Positions 9,381-22,076 of a stretch of DNA of 64,000 bases are shown here, piece by piece. Location of the stretch: the NCBI GenBank assembly GCA_029721435.1, contig CM056581.1:71162712-71226711 (forward strand). Reading direction: 5' to 3'. This stretch comes from Gymnothorax reevesii (Eukaryota > Chordata > Actinopteri > Anguilliformes > Muraenidae). The translations under genes and the position numbers were made by a program. The notes under the pieces were generated by a model. That model did not search any database, was not told the origin of the DNA, and saw only the letters and a program-made list of their open reading frames with translations. How positions within the stretch are numbered: position 1 is the stretch's first letter; each line of letters opens with the position of its first letter.

Positions 9381-11847
9381 GAATGAAAATTTTTGACATG
9401 CAGAAGTTAAAAAAAAGAAAGTTTTTAAAAAAGTGTATATCTTCACTACAGAGACTCATATTCACTTCCAATAGGCCATAAAAACACATTGGAAAAATGG
9501 ATGGCATATATGCAGTGCAACAGTGATCTGAAGCATTTCCCAGGCCAGATACACGCAGAGATTCACATTCTGAGCTTAAAACCTCAAAGAAGCGTGTTTT
9601 CATGAAAGAGCGTATGGAGACAATATCAGCGCTCTAGCTCGCTTCCTTAAGAAGATAGAAGCCAATTCACTCCTATTTAGTCATACAGTGAAAATTCACT
9701 CATGTTTGTCACTTTCCCACTGATTTACACACAGAATGAAAATTTTTGACACGCAGAAGTTAAAAAAAAGAAAGTTTTTAAAAAAGTGTATATCTTCACT
9801 ACAGAGACTCATATTCACTTCCAATAGGCCATAAAAACACATTGGAAAAATGGATGGCATATATGCAGTGCAACAGTGATCTCAAGCATTTCCCGGGCCA
9901 GATACACGCAGAGATTCACATTCTGAGCTTAAAACCTCAAAGAAGCGTGTTTTCATGAAAGAGCGTATGGAGACAATATCAGCGCTCTAGCTCGCTTCCT
10001 TAAGAAGATAGCAGCCAATTCACTCCTATTTAGTCATACAGTGAAAATTCACTCAAGTTTGTCACTTTCCCACTGATTTACACACGGATTGAAACTTTTT
10101 GACAAGCAGAAGTAAAAAAAAAGAAAGTTTTTAAAAAAGTGCATATCTTCACTTCAGAGACTCATATTCACTTCCAATAGGCCATACAAGCAAATTGGAC
10201 AAATTGCTGCCATATATGCAGTGCACAGTGATCTGAAGCATTTCCCAGCCCAGATACACGAACAGATTCACTTTCTGAGCTTAAAACCTAGAAGAAGCGT
10301 GTTTTCATGAAAGAGCGTATGGAGACAATATCAGCGCTCTAGCTCGCTTCCTTAAGAAGATAGCAGCCAATTCACTCCTATTTAGTCATACAGTGAAAAT
10401 TCACTCATGTTTGTCACTTTCCCACTGATTTACACACAGAATGAAAATTTTGGACATGCAGAAGTTAAAAAAAAGAAAGTTTTTAAAAAAGTGTATATCT
10501 TCACTTCAGAGACTCATATTCACTTCCAATAGGCCATAAAAACACATTGGAAAAATGGATGGCATATATGCAGTGCAACAGTGATCTGAAGCATTTCCCA
10601 GGCCAGATACACGCAGAGATTCACATTCTGAGCTTAAAACCTCAAAGTAGCGTGTTTTCATGAAAGAGCGTATGGAGACAATATCAGCGCTCTAGGTCGC
10701 TTCCTTAAGAAGATAGCAGCCAATTCACTCCTATTTAGTCATACAGTGAAAATTCACTCATGTTTGTCACTTTCCCACTGATTTACACAGAATGAAAATT
10801 TTTGACATGCAGAAGTTAAAAAAAAGAAAGTTTTTAAAAAAGTGTATATCTTCACTACAGAGACTCATATTCACTTCCAATAGGCCATAAAAACACATTG
10901 GAAAAATGGATGGCATATATGCAGTGCAACAGTGATCTGAAGCATTTCCCAGGCCAGATACACGCAGAGATTCACATTCTGAGCTTAAAACCTCAAAGTA
11001 GCGTGTTTTCATGAAAGAGCTTATGGAGACAATATCAGCGCTCTAGGTCGCTTCCTTAAGAAGATAGCAGCCAATTCACTCCTATTTAGTCATACAGTGA
11101 AAATTCACTCATGTTTGTCACTTTCCCACTGATTTACACACAGAATGAAAATTTTTGACATGCAGAAGTTAAAAAAAAGAAAGTTTTTAAAAAAGTGTAT
11201 ATCTTCACTACAGAGACTCACATTCACTTCCAATAGGCCATAGAAGCAAATAGGACAAATTGGTGCCATATATGCAGTGCACAGTGATCTGAAGCATTTC
11301 CCAGCCCAGATACACGAACAGATTCACTTTCTGAGCTTAAAACCTAGAAGATGCGTGTTTTCATGAAAGAGCGTATGGAGACAATATCAGCGCTCTAGCT
11401 CGCTTCCTTAAGAAGATAGCAGCCAATTCACTCCTATTTAGTCATACAGTGAAAATTCACTCATGTTTGTCACTTTCCCACTGATTTACACACAGAATGA
11501 AAATTTTTGACATGCAGAAGTTAAAAAAAAGAAAGTTTTTAAAAAAGTGTATATCTTCACTACAGAGACTCATATTCACTTCCAATAGGCCATAAAAACA
11601 CATTGGAAAAATGGATGGCATATATGCAGTGCAACAGTGATCTGAAGCATTTCCCAGGCCAGATACACGCAGAGATTCACATTCTGAGCTTAAAACCTCA
11701 AAGAAGCGTGTTTTCATGAAAGAGCGTATGGAGACAATATCAGCGCTCTAGCTCGCTTCCTTAAGAAGATAGCAGCCAATTCACTCCTATTTAGTCATAC
11801 AGTGAAAATTCACTCATGTTTGTCACTTTCCCACTGATTTACACACG
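9381..11847. repeat. Duplicated segment, copy 2 (7 monomers)
   Basis: Partner of 212-3031 with one monomer fewer, the loss being explained by the hybrid monomer at 10439-10789. It shares GACACGCAG/CTCAAGC near 9751-9887, the 2-bp deletion at 10789 and CACATTCAC/GAAGATGCG near 11219-11354. Private changes include TTTCCCGGGCC near 9890, ACTCAAGTTTG near 10052, GAGCTTATGG near 11018 and ATAGAAGCAAATAGG near 11240. Confidence 0.82.
10439..10789. repeat. Hybrid monomer, C start / A end (351 bp)
   Basis: Carries the rare ATTTTGGACATG and CACTTCAG of the C monomer at 1270, then GACTCATATTC, ATAAAAACAC and CAAAGTAGCG of the A monomer at 1623. The switch maps to CAGAGACT, about 8 bp. Monomers before it match the left region at +9169 and monomers after it at +8816, one monomer less. 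It also ends with TTTACACAG, a 2-bp deletion shared with the monomer at 1623-1973. Confidence 0.88.
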
Positions 11848-12552
11848 GATTGAAACTTTTTGACAAGCAGAAGTAAAAAAAAAGAAAGTTTTTAAAAAAG
11901 TGCATATCTTCACTTCAGAGACTCATATTCACTTCCAATAGGCCATACAAGCAAATTGGACAAATTGCTGCCATATATGCAGTGCACAGTGATCTGAAGC
12001 ATTTCCCAGCCCAGATACACGAACAGATTCACTTTCTGAGCTTAAAACCTAGAAGAAGCGTGTTTTCATGAAAGAGCGTATGGAGACAATATCAGCGCTC
12101 TAGCTCGCTTCCTTAAGAAGATAGAAGCCAATTCACTCCTATTTAGTCATACAGTGAAAATTCACTCATGTTTGTCACTTTCCCACTGATTTACACACAG
12201 AATGAAAATTTTTGACATGCAGAAGTTAAAAAAAAAAAAGTTTTTAAAAAAGTGTATATCTTCACTTCAGAGACTAATATTCACTTCCAATAGGCCATAC
12301 AAGCACATTGGAAAAATTGGTGGCATATATGCAGTGCAACAGAGATCTGAAGCATTTTCCAGGCCAGATACACGCAGAGATTCACATTCTGAGCTTAAAA
12401 CCTCAAAGAAGCGTGTTTTCATGAAAGAGCGTATGGAGACAATATCAGCGCTCTAGCTCGCTTCCCTAAGAAGATAGCAGCCAATTCACTCCTATTTAGT
12501 CATACAGTGAAAATTCACTCATGTTTGTCACTTTCCCACTGATTTACACACA

Positions 12553-12905
12553 GAATGAAAATTTTTGACTTGCAGAAGTTAAAAAAAAGAAAGTTTTTAA
12601 AAAAGTGTATATCTTCACTACAGAGACTCATATTCACTTCCAATAGGCCATAAAAACACATTGGAAAAATGGATGGCATATATGCAGTGCCACAGTGATC
12701 TGAAGCATTTCCCAGGCCAGATTTACGCAGAGATTCACATTCTGAGCTTAAAACCTCAAAGAAGCGTGTTTTCATGAAAGAGCGTATGGAGACAATATCA
12801 GCGCTCTAGCTCGCTTCCTTAAGAAGATAGAAGCCAATTCACTCCTATTTAGTCATACAGTGAAAATTCACTCATGTTTGTCACTTCCCCACTGATTTAC
12901 ACACA
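12553..12905. repeat. Family A sub-variant with GACTTGCAG and CAGATTTACGC
   Basis: Family A carrying GACTTGCAG for GACATGCAG, GTGCCACAGTG for GTGCAACAGTG and CAGATTTACGC for CAGATACACGC. The same triple-marked monomer recurs starting near 18903, 22430, 28780 and 32660, each time directly after a C monomer. A sister form with GACTTGCAG and GTGCCACAG but ordinary CAGATACACGC is also frequent between 13 and 38 kb. These markers fix the register of the 28-monomer repeat. Confidence 0.85.
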
Positions 12906-13611
12906 GAATGAAAATTTTTGACATGCAGAAGTTAAAAAAAAGAAAGTTTTTAAAAAAGTGTATATCTTCACTACAGAGACTCATATTCACTTCCAATAGG
13001 CCATAAAAACACATTGGAAAAATGGATGGCATATATGCAGTGCAACAGTGATCTGAAGCATTTCCCAGGCCAGATACACGCAGAGATTCACATTCTGAGC
13101 TTAAAACCTCAAAGAAGCGTGTTTTCATGAAAGAGCGTATGGAGAGAATATCAGCGCTCTAGCTCGCTTCCCTAAGAAGATAGCAGCCAATTCACTCCTA
13201 TTTAGTCATACAGTGAAAATTCACTCATGTTTGTCACTTTCCCACTGATTTACACACAGAATGAAAATTTTTGACTTGCAGAAGTTAAAAAAAAGAAAGT
13301 TTTTAAAAAAGTGTATATCTTCACTACAGAGACTCATATTCACTTCCAATAGGCCATAAAAACACATTGGAAAAATGGATGGCATATATGCAGTGCCACA
13401 GTGATCTGAAGCATTTCCCAGGCCAGATACACGCAGAGATTCACATTCTGAGCTTAAAACCTCAAAGAAGCGTGTTTTCATGAAAGAGCGTATGGAGACA
13501 ATATCAGCGCTCTAGCTCGCTTCCTTAAGAAGATAGAAGCCAATTCACTCCTATTTAGTCATACAGTGAAAATTCACTCATGTTTGTCACTTTCCCACTG
13601 ATTTACACACA

Positions 13612-13963
13612 GAATGAAAATTTTTGACATGCAGAAGTTAAAAAAAAGAAAGTTTTTAAAAAAGTGTATATCTTCACTACAGAGACTCATATTCACTTCC
13701 AATAGGCCATAAAAACACATTGGAAAAATGGATGGCATATATGCAGTGCAACAGTGATCTGAAGCATTTCCCAGGCCAGATACACGCAGAGATTCACATT
13801 CTGAGCTTAAAACCTCATGAAGCGTGTTTTCATGAAAGAGCGTATGGAGACAATATCAGCGCTCTAGCTCGCTTCCTTAAGAAGATAGAAGCCAATTCAC
13901 TCCTATTTAGTCATACAGTGAAAATTCACTCATGTTTGTCACTTCCCCACTGATTTACACACA
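13612..13963. repeat. Family A sub-variant with CCTCATGAAGCG (352 bp)
   Basis: Identical to family A except that CCTCAAAGAAGCG is replaced by CCTCATGAAGCG, which shortens the monomer by 1 bp. In most copies its 3' boundary reads CACTTCCCCACTG instead of CACTTTCCCACTG. The change joins two short plus-strand frames into a 77-codon frame, with no sign of coding function. Copies recur at 16.8, 17.8, 19.3, 20.7, 23.5, 26.7, 27.7, 29.1, 30.5, 31.6, 33.0, 34.1, 37.2, 38.0, 41.1, 44.0 and 59.9 kb, so this is a marker of the mid-array higher-order units. It is absent from the first 13 kb. Confidence 0.88.
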
Positions 13964-14316
13964 GAATGAAAATTTTTGACATGCAGAAGTTAAAAAAAAG
14001 AAAGTTTTTAAAAAAGTGTATATCTTCACTACAGAGACTCATATTCACTTCCAATAGGCCATAAAAACACATTGGAAAAATGGATGGCATATATGCAGTG
14101 CAACAGTGATCTGAAGCATTTCCCAGGCCAGATACACGCAGAGATTCACATTCTGAGCTTAAAACCTCAAAGAAGCGTGTTTTCATGAAAGAGCGTATGG
14201 AGACAATATCAGCGCTCTAGCTCGCTTCCCTAAGAAGATAGCAGCCAATTCACTCCTATTTAGTCATACAGTGAAAATTCACTCATGTTTGTCACTTTCC
14301 CACTGATTTACACACA

Positions 14317-14669
14317 GAATGAAAATTTTTGACATGCAGAAGTTAAAAAAAAGAAAGTTTTTAAAAAAGTGTATATCTTCACTACAGAGACTCATATTCA
14401 CTTCCAATAGGCCATAAAAACACATTGGAAAAATGGATGGCATATATGCAGTGCAACAGTGATCTGAAGCATTTCCCAGGCCAGATACACGCAGAGATTC
14501 ACATTCTGAGCTTAAAACCTCAAAGTAGCGTGTTTTCATGAAAGAGCGTATGGAGACAATATCAGCGCTCTAGGTCGCTTCCTTAAGAAGATAGCAGCCA
14601 ATTCACTCCTATTTAGTCATACAGTGAAAATTCACTCATGTTTGTCACTTTCCCACTGATTTACACACA
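14317..14669. repeat. Family A sub-variant with CCTCAAAGTAGCG and CTAGGTCGC
   Basis: Family A with CAAAGTAGCG in place of CAAAGAAGCG, usually together with CTAGGTCGC in place of CTAGCTCGC. It typically occurs as an adjacent pair followed by a D monomer, for example 14317 and 14670 then D at 15023. The pair repeats at 24.2, 34.8, 38.7, 44.7, 46.4, 56.7 and 61.3 kb, and a single copy stands before D at 41.8 kb. It marks the start of the 11/9/8- and 5-monomer units described separately. Confidence 0.88.
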
Positions 14670-17600
14670 GAATGAAAATTTTTGACATGCAGAAGTTAAA
14701 AAAAAGAAAGTTTTTAAAAAAGTGTATATCTTCACTACAGAGACTCATATTCACTTCCAATAGGCCATAAAAACACATTGGAAAAATGGATGGCATATAT
14801 GCAGTGCAACAGTGATCTGAAGCATTTCCCAGGCCAGATACACGCAGAGATTCACATTCTGAGCTTAAAACCTCAAAGTAGCGTGTTTTCATGAAAGAGC
14901 GTATGGAGACAATATCAGCGCTCTAGGTCGCTTCCTTAAGAAGATAGCAGCCAATTCACTCCTATTTAGTCATACAGTGAAAATTCACTCATGTTTGTCA
15001 CTTTCCCACTGATTTACACACAGAATGAAAATTTTTGACATGCAGAAGTTAAAAAAAAGAAAGTTTTTAAAAAAGTGTATATCTTCACTACAGAGACTCA
15101 TATTCACTTCCAATAGGCCATACAAGCAAATTGGACAAATTGCTGCCATATATGCAGTGCACAGTGATCTGAAGCATTTCCCAGCCCAGATACACGAACA
15201 GATTCACTTTCTGAGATTAAAACCTAGAAAAAGCGTGTTTTCATGAAAGAGCGTATGGAGACAATATCAGCGCTCTAGCTCGCTTCCTTAAGAAGATAGC
15301 AGCCAATTCACTCCTATTTAGTCATACAGTGAAAATTCACTCATGTTTGTCACTTTCCCACTGATTTACACACAGAATGAAAATTTTTGACATGCAGAAG
15401 TTAAAAAAAAGAAAGTTTTTAAAAAAGTGTATATCTTCACTACAGAGACTCATATTCACTTCCAATAGGCCATAAAAACACATTGGAAAAATGGATGGCA
15501 TATATGCAGTGCAACAGTGATCTGAAGCATTTCCCAGGCCAGATACACGCAGAGATTCACATTCTGAGCTTAAAACCTCAAAGAAGCGTGTTTTCATGAA
15601 AGAGCGTATGGAGACAATATCAGCGCTCTAGCTCGCTTCCTTAAGAAGATAGCAGCCAATTCACACCTATTTAGTCATACAGTGAAAATTCACTCATGTT
15701 TGTCACTTTCCCACTGATTTACACACGGATTGAAACTTTTTGACAAGCAGAAGTAAAAAAAAAAGAAAGTTTTTAAAAAAGTGCATATCTTCACTTCAGA
15801 GACTCATATTCACTTCCAATAGGCCATACAAGCAAATTGGACAAATTGCTGCCATATATGCAGTGCACAGTGATCTGAAGCATTTCCCAGCCCAGATACA
15901 CGAACAGATTCACTTTCTGAGCTTAAAACCTAGAAGAAGCGTGTTTTCATGAAAGAGCGTATGGAGACAATATCAGCGCTCTAGCTCGCTTCCTTAAGAA
16001 GATAGCAGCCAATTCACTCCTATTTAGTCATACAGTGAAAATTCACTCATGTTTGTCACTTTCCCACTGATTTACACACAGAATGAAAATTTTTGACATG
16101 CAGAAGTTAAAAAAAAAAAAGTTTTTAAAAAAGTGTATATCTTCACTTCAGAGACTAATATTCACTTCCAATAGGCCATACAAGCACATTGGAAAAATTG
16201 GTGGCATATATGCAGTGCAACAGAGATCTGAAGCATTTCCCAGGCCAGATACACGCAGAGATTCACATTCTGAGCTTAAAACCTCAAAGAAGCGTGTTTT
16301 CATGAAAGAGCGTATGGAGACAATATCAGCGCTCTAGCTCGCTTCCCTAAGAAGATAGCAGCCAATTCACTCCTATTTAGTCATACAGTGAAAATTCACT
16401 CATGTTTGTCACTTTCCCACTGATTTACACACAGAATGAAAATTTTTGACATGCAGAAGTTAAAAAAAAAAAAGTTTTTAAAAAAGTGTATATCTTCACT
16501 TCAGAGACTAATATTCACTTCCAATAGGCCATACAAGCACATTGGAAAAATTGGTGGCATATATGCAGTGCAACAGAGATCTGAAGCATTTTCCAGGCCA
16601 GATACACGCAGAGATTCACATTCTGAGCTTAAAACCTCAAAGAAGCGTGTTTTCATGAAAGAGCGTATGGAGACAATATCAGCGCTCTAGCTCGCTTCCC
16701 TAAGAAGATAGCAGCCAATTCACTCCTATTTAGTCATACAGTGAAAATTCACTCATGTTTGTCACTTTCCCACTGATTTACACACAGAATGAAAATTTTT
16801 GACTTGCAGAAGTTAAAAAAAAGAAAGTTTTTAAAAAAGTGTATATCTTCACTACAGAGACTCATATTCACTTCCAATAGGCCATAAAAACACATTGGAA
16901 AAATGGATGGCATATATGCAGTGCCACAGTGATCTGAAGCATTTCCCAGGCCAGATACACGCAGAGATTCACATTCTGAGCTTAAAACCTCATGAAGCGT
17001 GTTTTCATGAAAGAGCGTATGGAGACAATATCAGCGCTCTAGCTCGCTTCCTTAAGAAGATAGAAGCCAATTCACTCCTATTTAGTCATACAGTGAAAAT
17101 TCACTCATGTTTGTCACTTCCCCACTGATTTACACACAGAATGAAAATTTTTGACATGCAGAAGTTAAAAAAAAGAAAGTTTTTAAAAAAGTGTATATCT
17201 TCACTACAGAGACTCATATTCACTTCCAATAGGCCATAAAAACACATTGGAAAAATGGATGGCATATATGCAGTGCAACAGTGATCTGAAGCATTTCCCA
17301 GGCCAGATACACGCAGAGATTCACATTCTGAGCTTAAAACCTCAAAGAAGCGTGTTTTCATGAAAGAGCGTATGGAGAGAATATCAGCGCTCTAGCTCGC
17401 TTCCCTAAGAAGATAGCAGCCAATTCACTCCTATTTAGTCATACAGTGAAAATTCACTCATGTTTGTCACTTTCCCACTGATTTACACACAGAATGAAAA
17501 TTTTTGACTTGCAGAAGTTAAAAAAAAGAAAGTTTTTAAAAAAGTGTATATCTTCACTACAGAGACTCATATTCACTTCCAATAGGCCATAAAAACACAT

Positions 17601-20600
17601 TGGAAAAATGGATGGCATATATGCAGTGCCACAGTGATCTGAAGCATTTCCCAGGCCAGATACACGCAGAGATTCACATTCTGAGCTTAAAACCTCAAAG
17701 AAGCGTGTTTTCATGAAAGAGCGTATGGAGACAATATCAGCGCTCTAGCTCGCTTCCTTAAGAAGATAGAAGCCAATTCACTCCTATTTAGTCATACAGT
17801 GAAAATTCACTCATGTTTGTCACTTTCCCACTGATTTACACACAGAATGATAATTTTTGACATGCAGAAGTTAAAAAAAAGAAAGTTTTTAAAAAAGTGT
17901 ATATCTTCACTACAGAGACTCATATTCACTTCCAATAGGCCATAAAAACACATTGGAAAAATGGATGGCATATATGCAGTGCAACAGTGATCTGAAGCAT
18001 TTCCCAGGCCAGATACACGCAGAGATTCACATTCTGAGCTTAAAACCTCATGAAGCGTGTTTTCATGAAAGAGCGTATGGAGACAATATCAGCGCTCTAG
18101 CTCGCTTCCTTAAGAAGATAGAAGCCAATTCACTCCTATTTAGTCATACAGTGAAAATTCACTCATGTTTGTCACTTCCCCACTGATTTACACACAGAAT
18201 GAAAATTTTTGACATGCAGAAGTTAAAAAAAAGAAAGTTTTTAAAAAAGTGTATATCTTCACTACAGAGACTCATATTCACTTCCAATAGGCCATAAAAA
18301 CACATTGGAAAAATGGATGGCATATATGCAGTGCAACAGTGATCTGAAGCATTTCCCAGGCCAGATACACGCAGAGATTCACATTCTGAGCTTAAAACCT
18401 CAAAGAAGCGTGTTTTCATGAAAGAGCGTATGGAGACAATATCAGCGCTCTAGCTCGCTTCCCTAAGAAGATAGCAGCCAATTCACTCCTATTTAGTCAT
18501 ACAGTGAAAATTCACTCATGTTTGTCACTTTCCCACTGATTTACACACAGAATGAAAATTTTTGACATGCAGAAGTTAAAAAAAAAAAAGTTTTTAAAAA
18601 AGTGTATATCTTCACTTCAGAGACTAATATTCACTTCCAATAGGCCATACAAGCACATTGGAAAAATTGGTGGCATATATGCAGTGCAACAGAGATCTGA
18701 AGCATTTTCCAGGCCAGATACACGCAGAGATTCACATTCTGAGCTTAAAACCTCAAAGAAGCGTGTTTTCATGAAAGAGCGTATGGAGACAATATCAGCG
18801 CTCTAGCTCGCTTCCCTAAGAAGATAGCAGCCAATTCACTCCTATTTAGTCATACAGTGAAAATTCACTCATGTTTGTCACTTTCCCACTGATTTACACA
18901 CAGAATGAAAATTTTTGACTTGCAGAAGTTAAAAAAAAGAAAGTTTTTAAAAAAGTGTATATCTTCACTACAGAGACTCATATTCACTTCCAATAGGCCA
19001 TAAAAACACATTGGAAAAATGGATGGCATATATGCAGTGCCACAGTGATCTGAAGCATTTCCCAGGCCAGATTTACGCAGAGATTCACATTCTGAGCTTA
19101 AAACCTCAAAGAAGCGTGTTTTCATGAAAGAGCGTATGGAGACAATATCAGCGCTCTAGCTCGCTTCCTTAAGAAGATAGAAGCCAATTCACTCCTATTT
19201 AGTCATACAGTGAAAATTCACTCATGTTTGTCACTTTCCCACTGATTTACACACAGAATGAAAATTTTTGACATGCAGAAGTTAAAAAAAAGAAAGTTTT
19301 TAAAAAAGTGTATATCTTCACTACAGAGACTCATATTCACTTCCAATAGGCCATAAAAACACATTGGAAAAATGGATGGCATATATGCAGTGCAACAGTG
19401 ATCTGAAGCATTTCCCAGGCCAGATACACGCAGAGATTCACATTCTGAGCTTAAAACCTCATGAAGCGTGTTTTCATGAAAGAGCGTATGGAGACAATAT
19501 CAGCGCTCTAGCTCGCTTCCTTAAGAAGATAGAAGCCAATTCACTCCTATTTAGTCATACAGTGAAAATTCACTCATGTTTGTCACTTCCCCACTGATTT
19601 ACACACAGAATGAAAATTTTTGACATGCAGAAGTTAAAAAAAAGAAAGTTTTTAAAAAAGTGTATATCTTCACTACAGAGACTCATATTCACTTCCAATA
19701 GGCCATAAAAACACATTGGAAAAATGGATGGCATATATGCAGTGCAACAGTGATCTGAAGCATTTCCCAGGCCAGATACACGCAGAGATTCACATTCTGA
19801 GCTTAAAACCTCAAAGAAGCGTGTTTTCATGAAAGAGCGTATGGAGAGAATATCAGCGCTCTAGCTCGCTTCCCTAAGAAGATAGCAGCCAATTCACTCC
19901 TATTTAGTCATACAGTGAAAATTAACTCATGTTTGTCACTTTCCCACTGATTTACACACAGAATGAAAATTTTTGACTTGCAGAAGTTAAAAAAAAGAAA
20001 GTTTTTAAAAAAGTGTATATCTTCACTACAGAGACTCATATTCACTTCCAATAGGCCATAAAAACACATTGGAAAAATGGATGGCATATATGCAGTGCCA
20101 CAGTGATCTGAAGCATTTCCCAGGCCAGATACACGCAGAGATTCACATTCTGAGCTTAAAACCTCAAAGAAGCGTGTTTTCATGAAAGAGCGTATGGAGA
20201 CAATATCAGCGCTCTAGCTCGCTTCCCTAAGAAGATAGCAGCCAATTCACTCCTATTTAGTCATACAGTGAAAATTCACTCATGTTTGTCACTTTCCCAC
20301 TGATTTACACACAGAATGAAAATTTTTGACATGCAGAAGTTAAAAAAAAAAAAGTTTTTAAAAAAGTGTATATCTTCACTTCAGAGACTAATATTCACTT
20401 CCAATAGGCCATACAAGCACATTGGAAAAATTGGTGGCATATATGCAGTGCAACAGAGATCTGAAGCATTTTCCAGGCCAGATACACGCAGAGATTCACA
20501 TTCTGAGCTTAAAACCTCAAAGAAGCGTGTTTTCATGAAAGAGCGTATGGAGACAATATCAGCGCTCTAGCTCGCTTCCCTAAGAAGATAGCAGCCAATT

Positions 20601-21724
20601 CACTCCTATTTAGTCATACAGTGAAAATTCACTCATGTTTGTCACTTTCCCACTGATTTACACACAGAATGAAAATTTTTGACTTGCAGAAGTTAAAAAA
20701 AAGAAAGTTTTTAAAAAAGTGTATATCTTCACTACAGAGACTCATATTCACTTCCAATAGGCCATAAAAACACATTGGAAAAATGGATGGCATATATGCA
20801 GTGCCACAGTGATCTGAAGCATTTCCCAGGCCAGATACACGCAGAGATTCACATTCTGAGCTTAAAACCTCATGAAGCGTGTTTTCATGAAAGAGCGTAT
20901 GGAGACAATATCAGCGCTCTAGCTCGCTTCCTTAAGAAGATAGAAGCCAATTCACTCCTATTTAGTCATACAGTGAAAATTCACTCATGTTTGTCACTTC
21001 CCCACTGATTTACACACAGAATGAAAATTTTTGACATGCAGAAGTTAAAAAAAAGAAAGTTTTTAAAAAAGTGTATATCTTCACTACAGAGACTCATATT
21101 CACTTCCAATAGGCCATAAAAACACATTGGAAAAATGGATGGCATATATGCAGTGCAACAGTGATCTGAAGCATTTCCCAGGCCAGATACACGCAGAGAT
21201 TCACATTCTGAGCTTAAAACCTCAAAGAAGCGTGTTTTCATGAAAGAGCGTATGGAGAGAATATCAGCGCTCTAGCTCGCTTCCCTAAGAAGATAGCAGC
21301 CAATTCACTCCTATTTAGTCATACAGTGAAAATTCACTCATGTTTGTCACTTTCCCACTGATTTACACACAGAATGAAAATTTTTGACTTGCAGAAGTTA
21401 AAAAAAAGAAAGTTTTTAAAAAAGTGTATATCTTCACTACAGAGACTCATATTCACTTCCAATAGGCCATAAAAACACATTGGAAAAATGGATGGCATAT
21501 ATGCAGTGCCACAGTGATCTGAAGCATTTCCCAGGCCAGATACACGCAGAGATTCACATTCTGAGCTTAAAACCTCAAAGAAGCGTGTTTTCATGAAAGA
21601 GCGTATGGAGACAATATCAGCGCTCTAGCTCGCTTCCTTAAGAAGATAGAAGCCAATTCACTCCTATTTAGTCATACAGTGAAAATTCACTCATGTTTGT
21701 CACTTTCCCACTGATTTACACACA

Positions 21725-22076
21725 GAATGAAAATTTTTGACATGCAGAAGTTAAAAAAAAGAAAGTTTTAAAAAAGTGTATATCTTCACTACAGAGACTA
21801 ATATTCACTTCCAATAGGCCATAAAAACACATTGGAAAAATGGATGGCATATATGCAGTGCAACAGTGATCTGAAGCATTTCCCAGGCCAGATACACGCA
21901 GAGATTCACATTCTGAGCTTAAAACCTCAAAGAAGCGTGTTTTCATGAAAGAGCGTATGGAGACAATATCAGCGCTCTAGCTCGCTTCCTTAAGAAGATA
22001 GAAGCCAATTCACTCCTATTTAGTCATACAGTGAAAATTCACTCATGTTTGTCACTTTCCCACTGATTTACACACA
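21725..22076. repeat. Family A monomer with T deletion and C-type GACTAAT (352 bp)
   Basis: Has GAAAGTTTTAAAAAAG (one T fewer than usual) and GACTAATATTC, a C marker, in an otherwise A monomer (CACTACAG, ATAAAAACAC). It is the last monomer of the first 9877-bp unit. The monomer at the same place in the second unit (near 31602) lacks both changes, so this marks where the two long units stop matching. Confidence 0.8.

Larger units (their letters stand above)
12200..22076. repeat. 28-monomer higher-order repeat, copy 1 (9877 bp)
   Basis: A run of 28 monomers whose exact sequence of variants is repeated next door. Markers include the CAGATTTACGC monomer (12553), GGAGAGAATATC (13141), the CAAAGTAGCG pair then D (14317-15374), TCACACCTATTT (15661), AATGATAATTTTTG (17848), a second CAGATTTACGC (18903) and AAAATTAACTCATG (19918). 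Each recurs exactly 9877 bp downstream. An internal 3880-bp (11-monomer) similarity, for example 17454 with 21334, shows the unit was itself built by earlier duplication. Confidence 0.92.
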
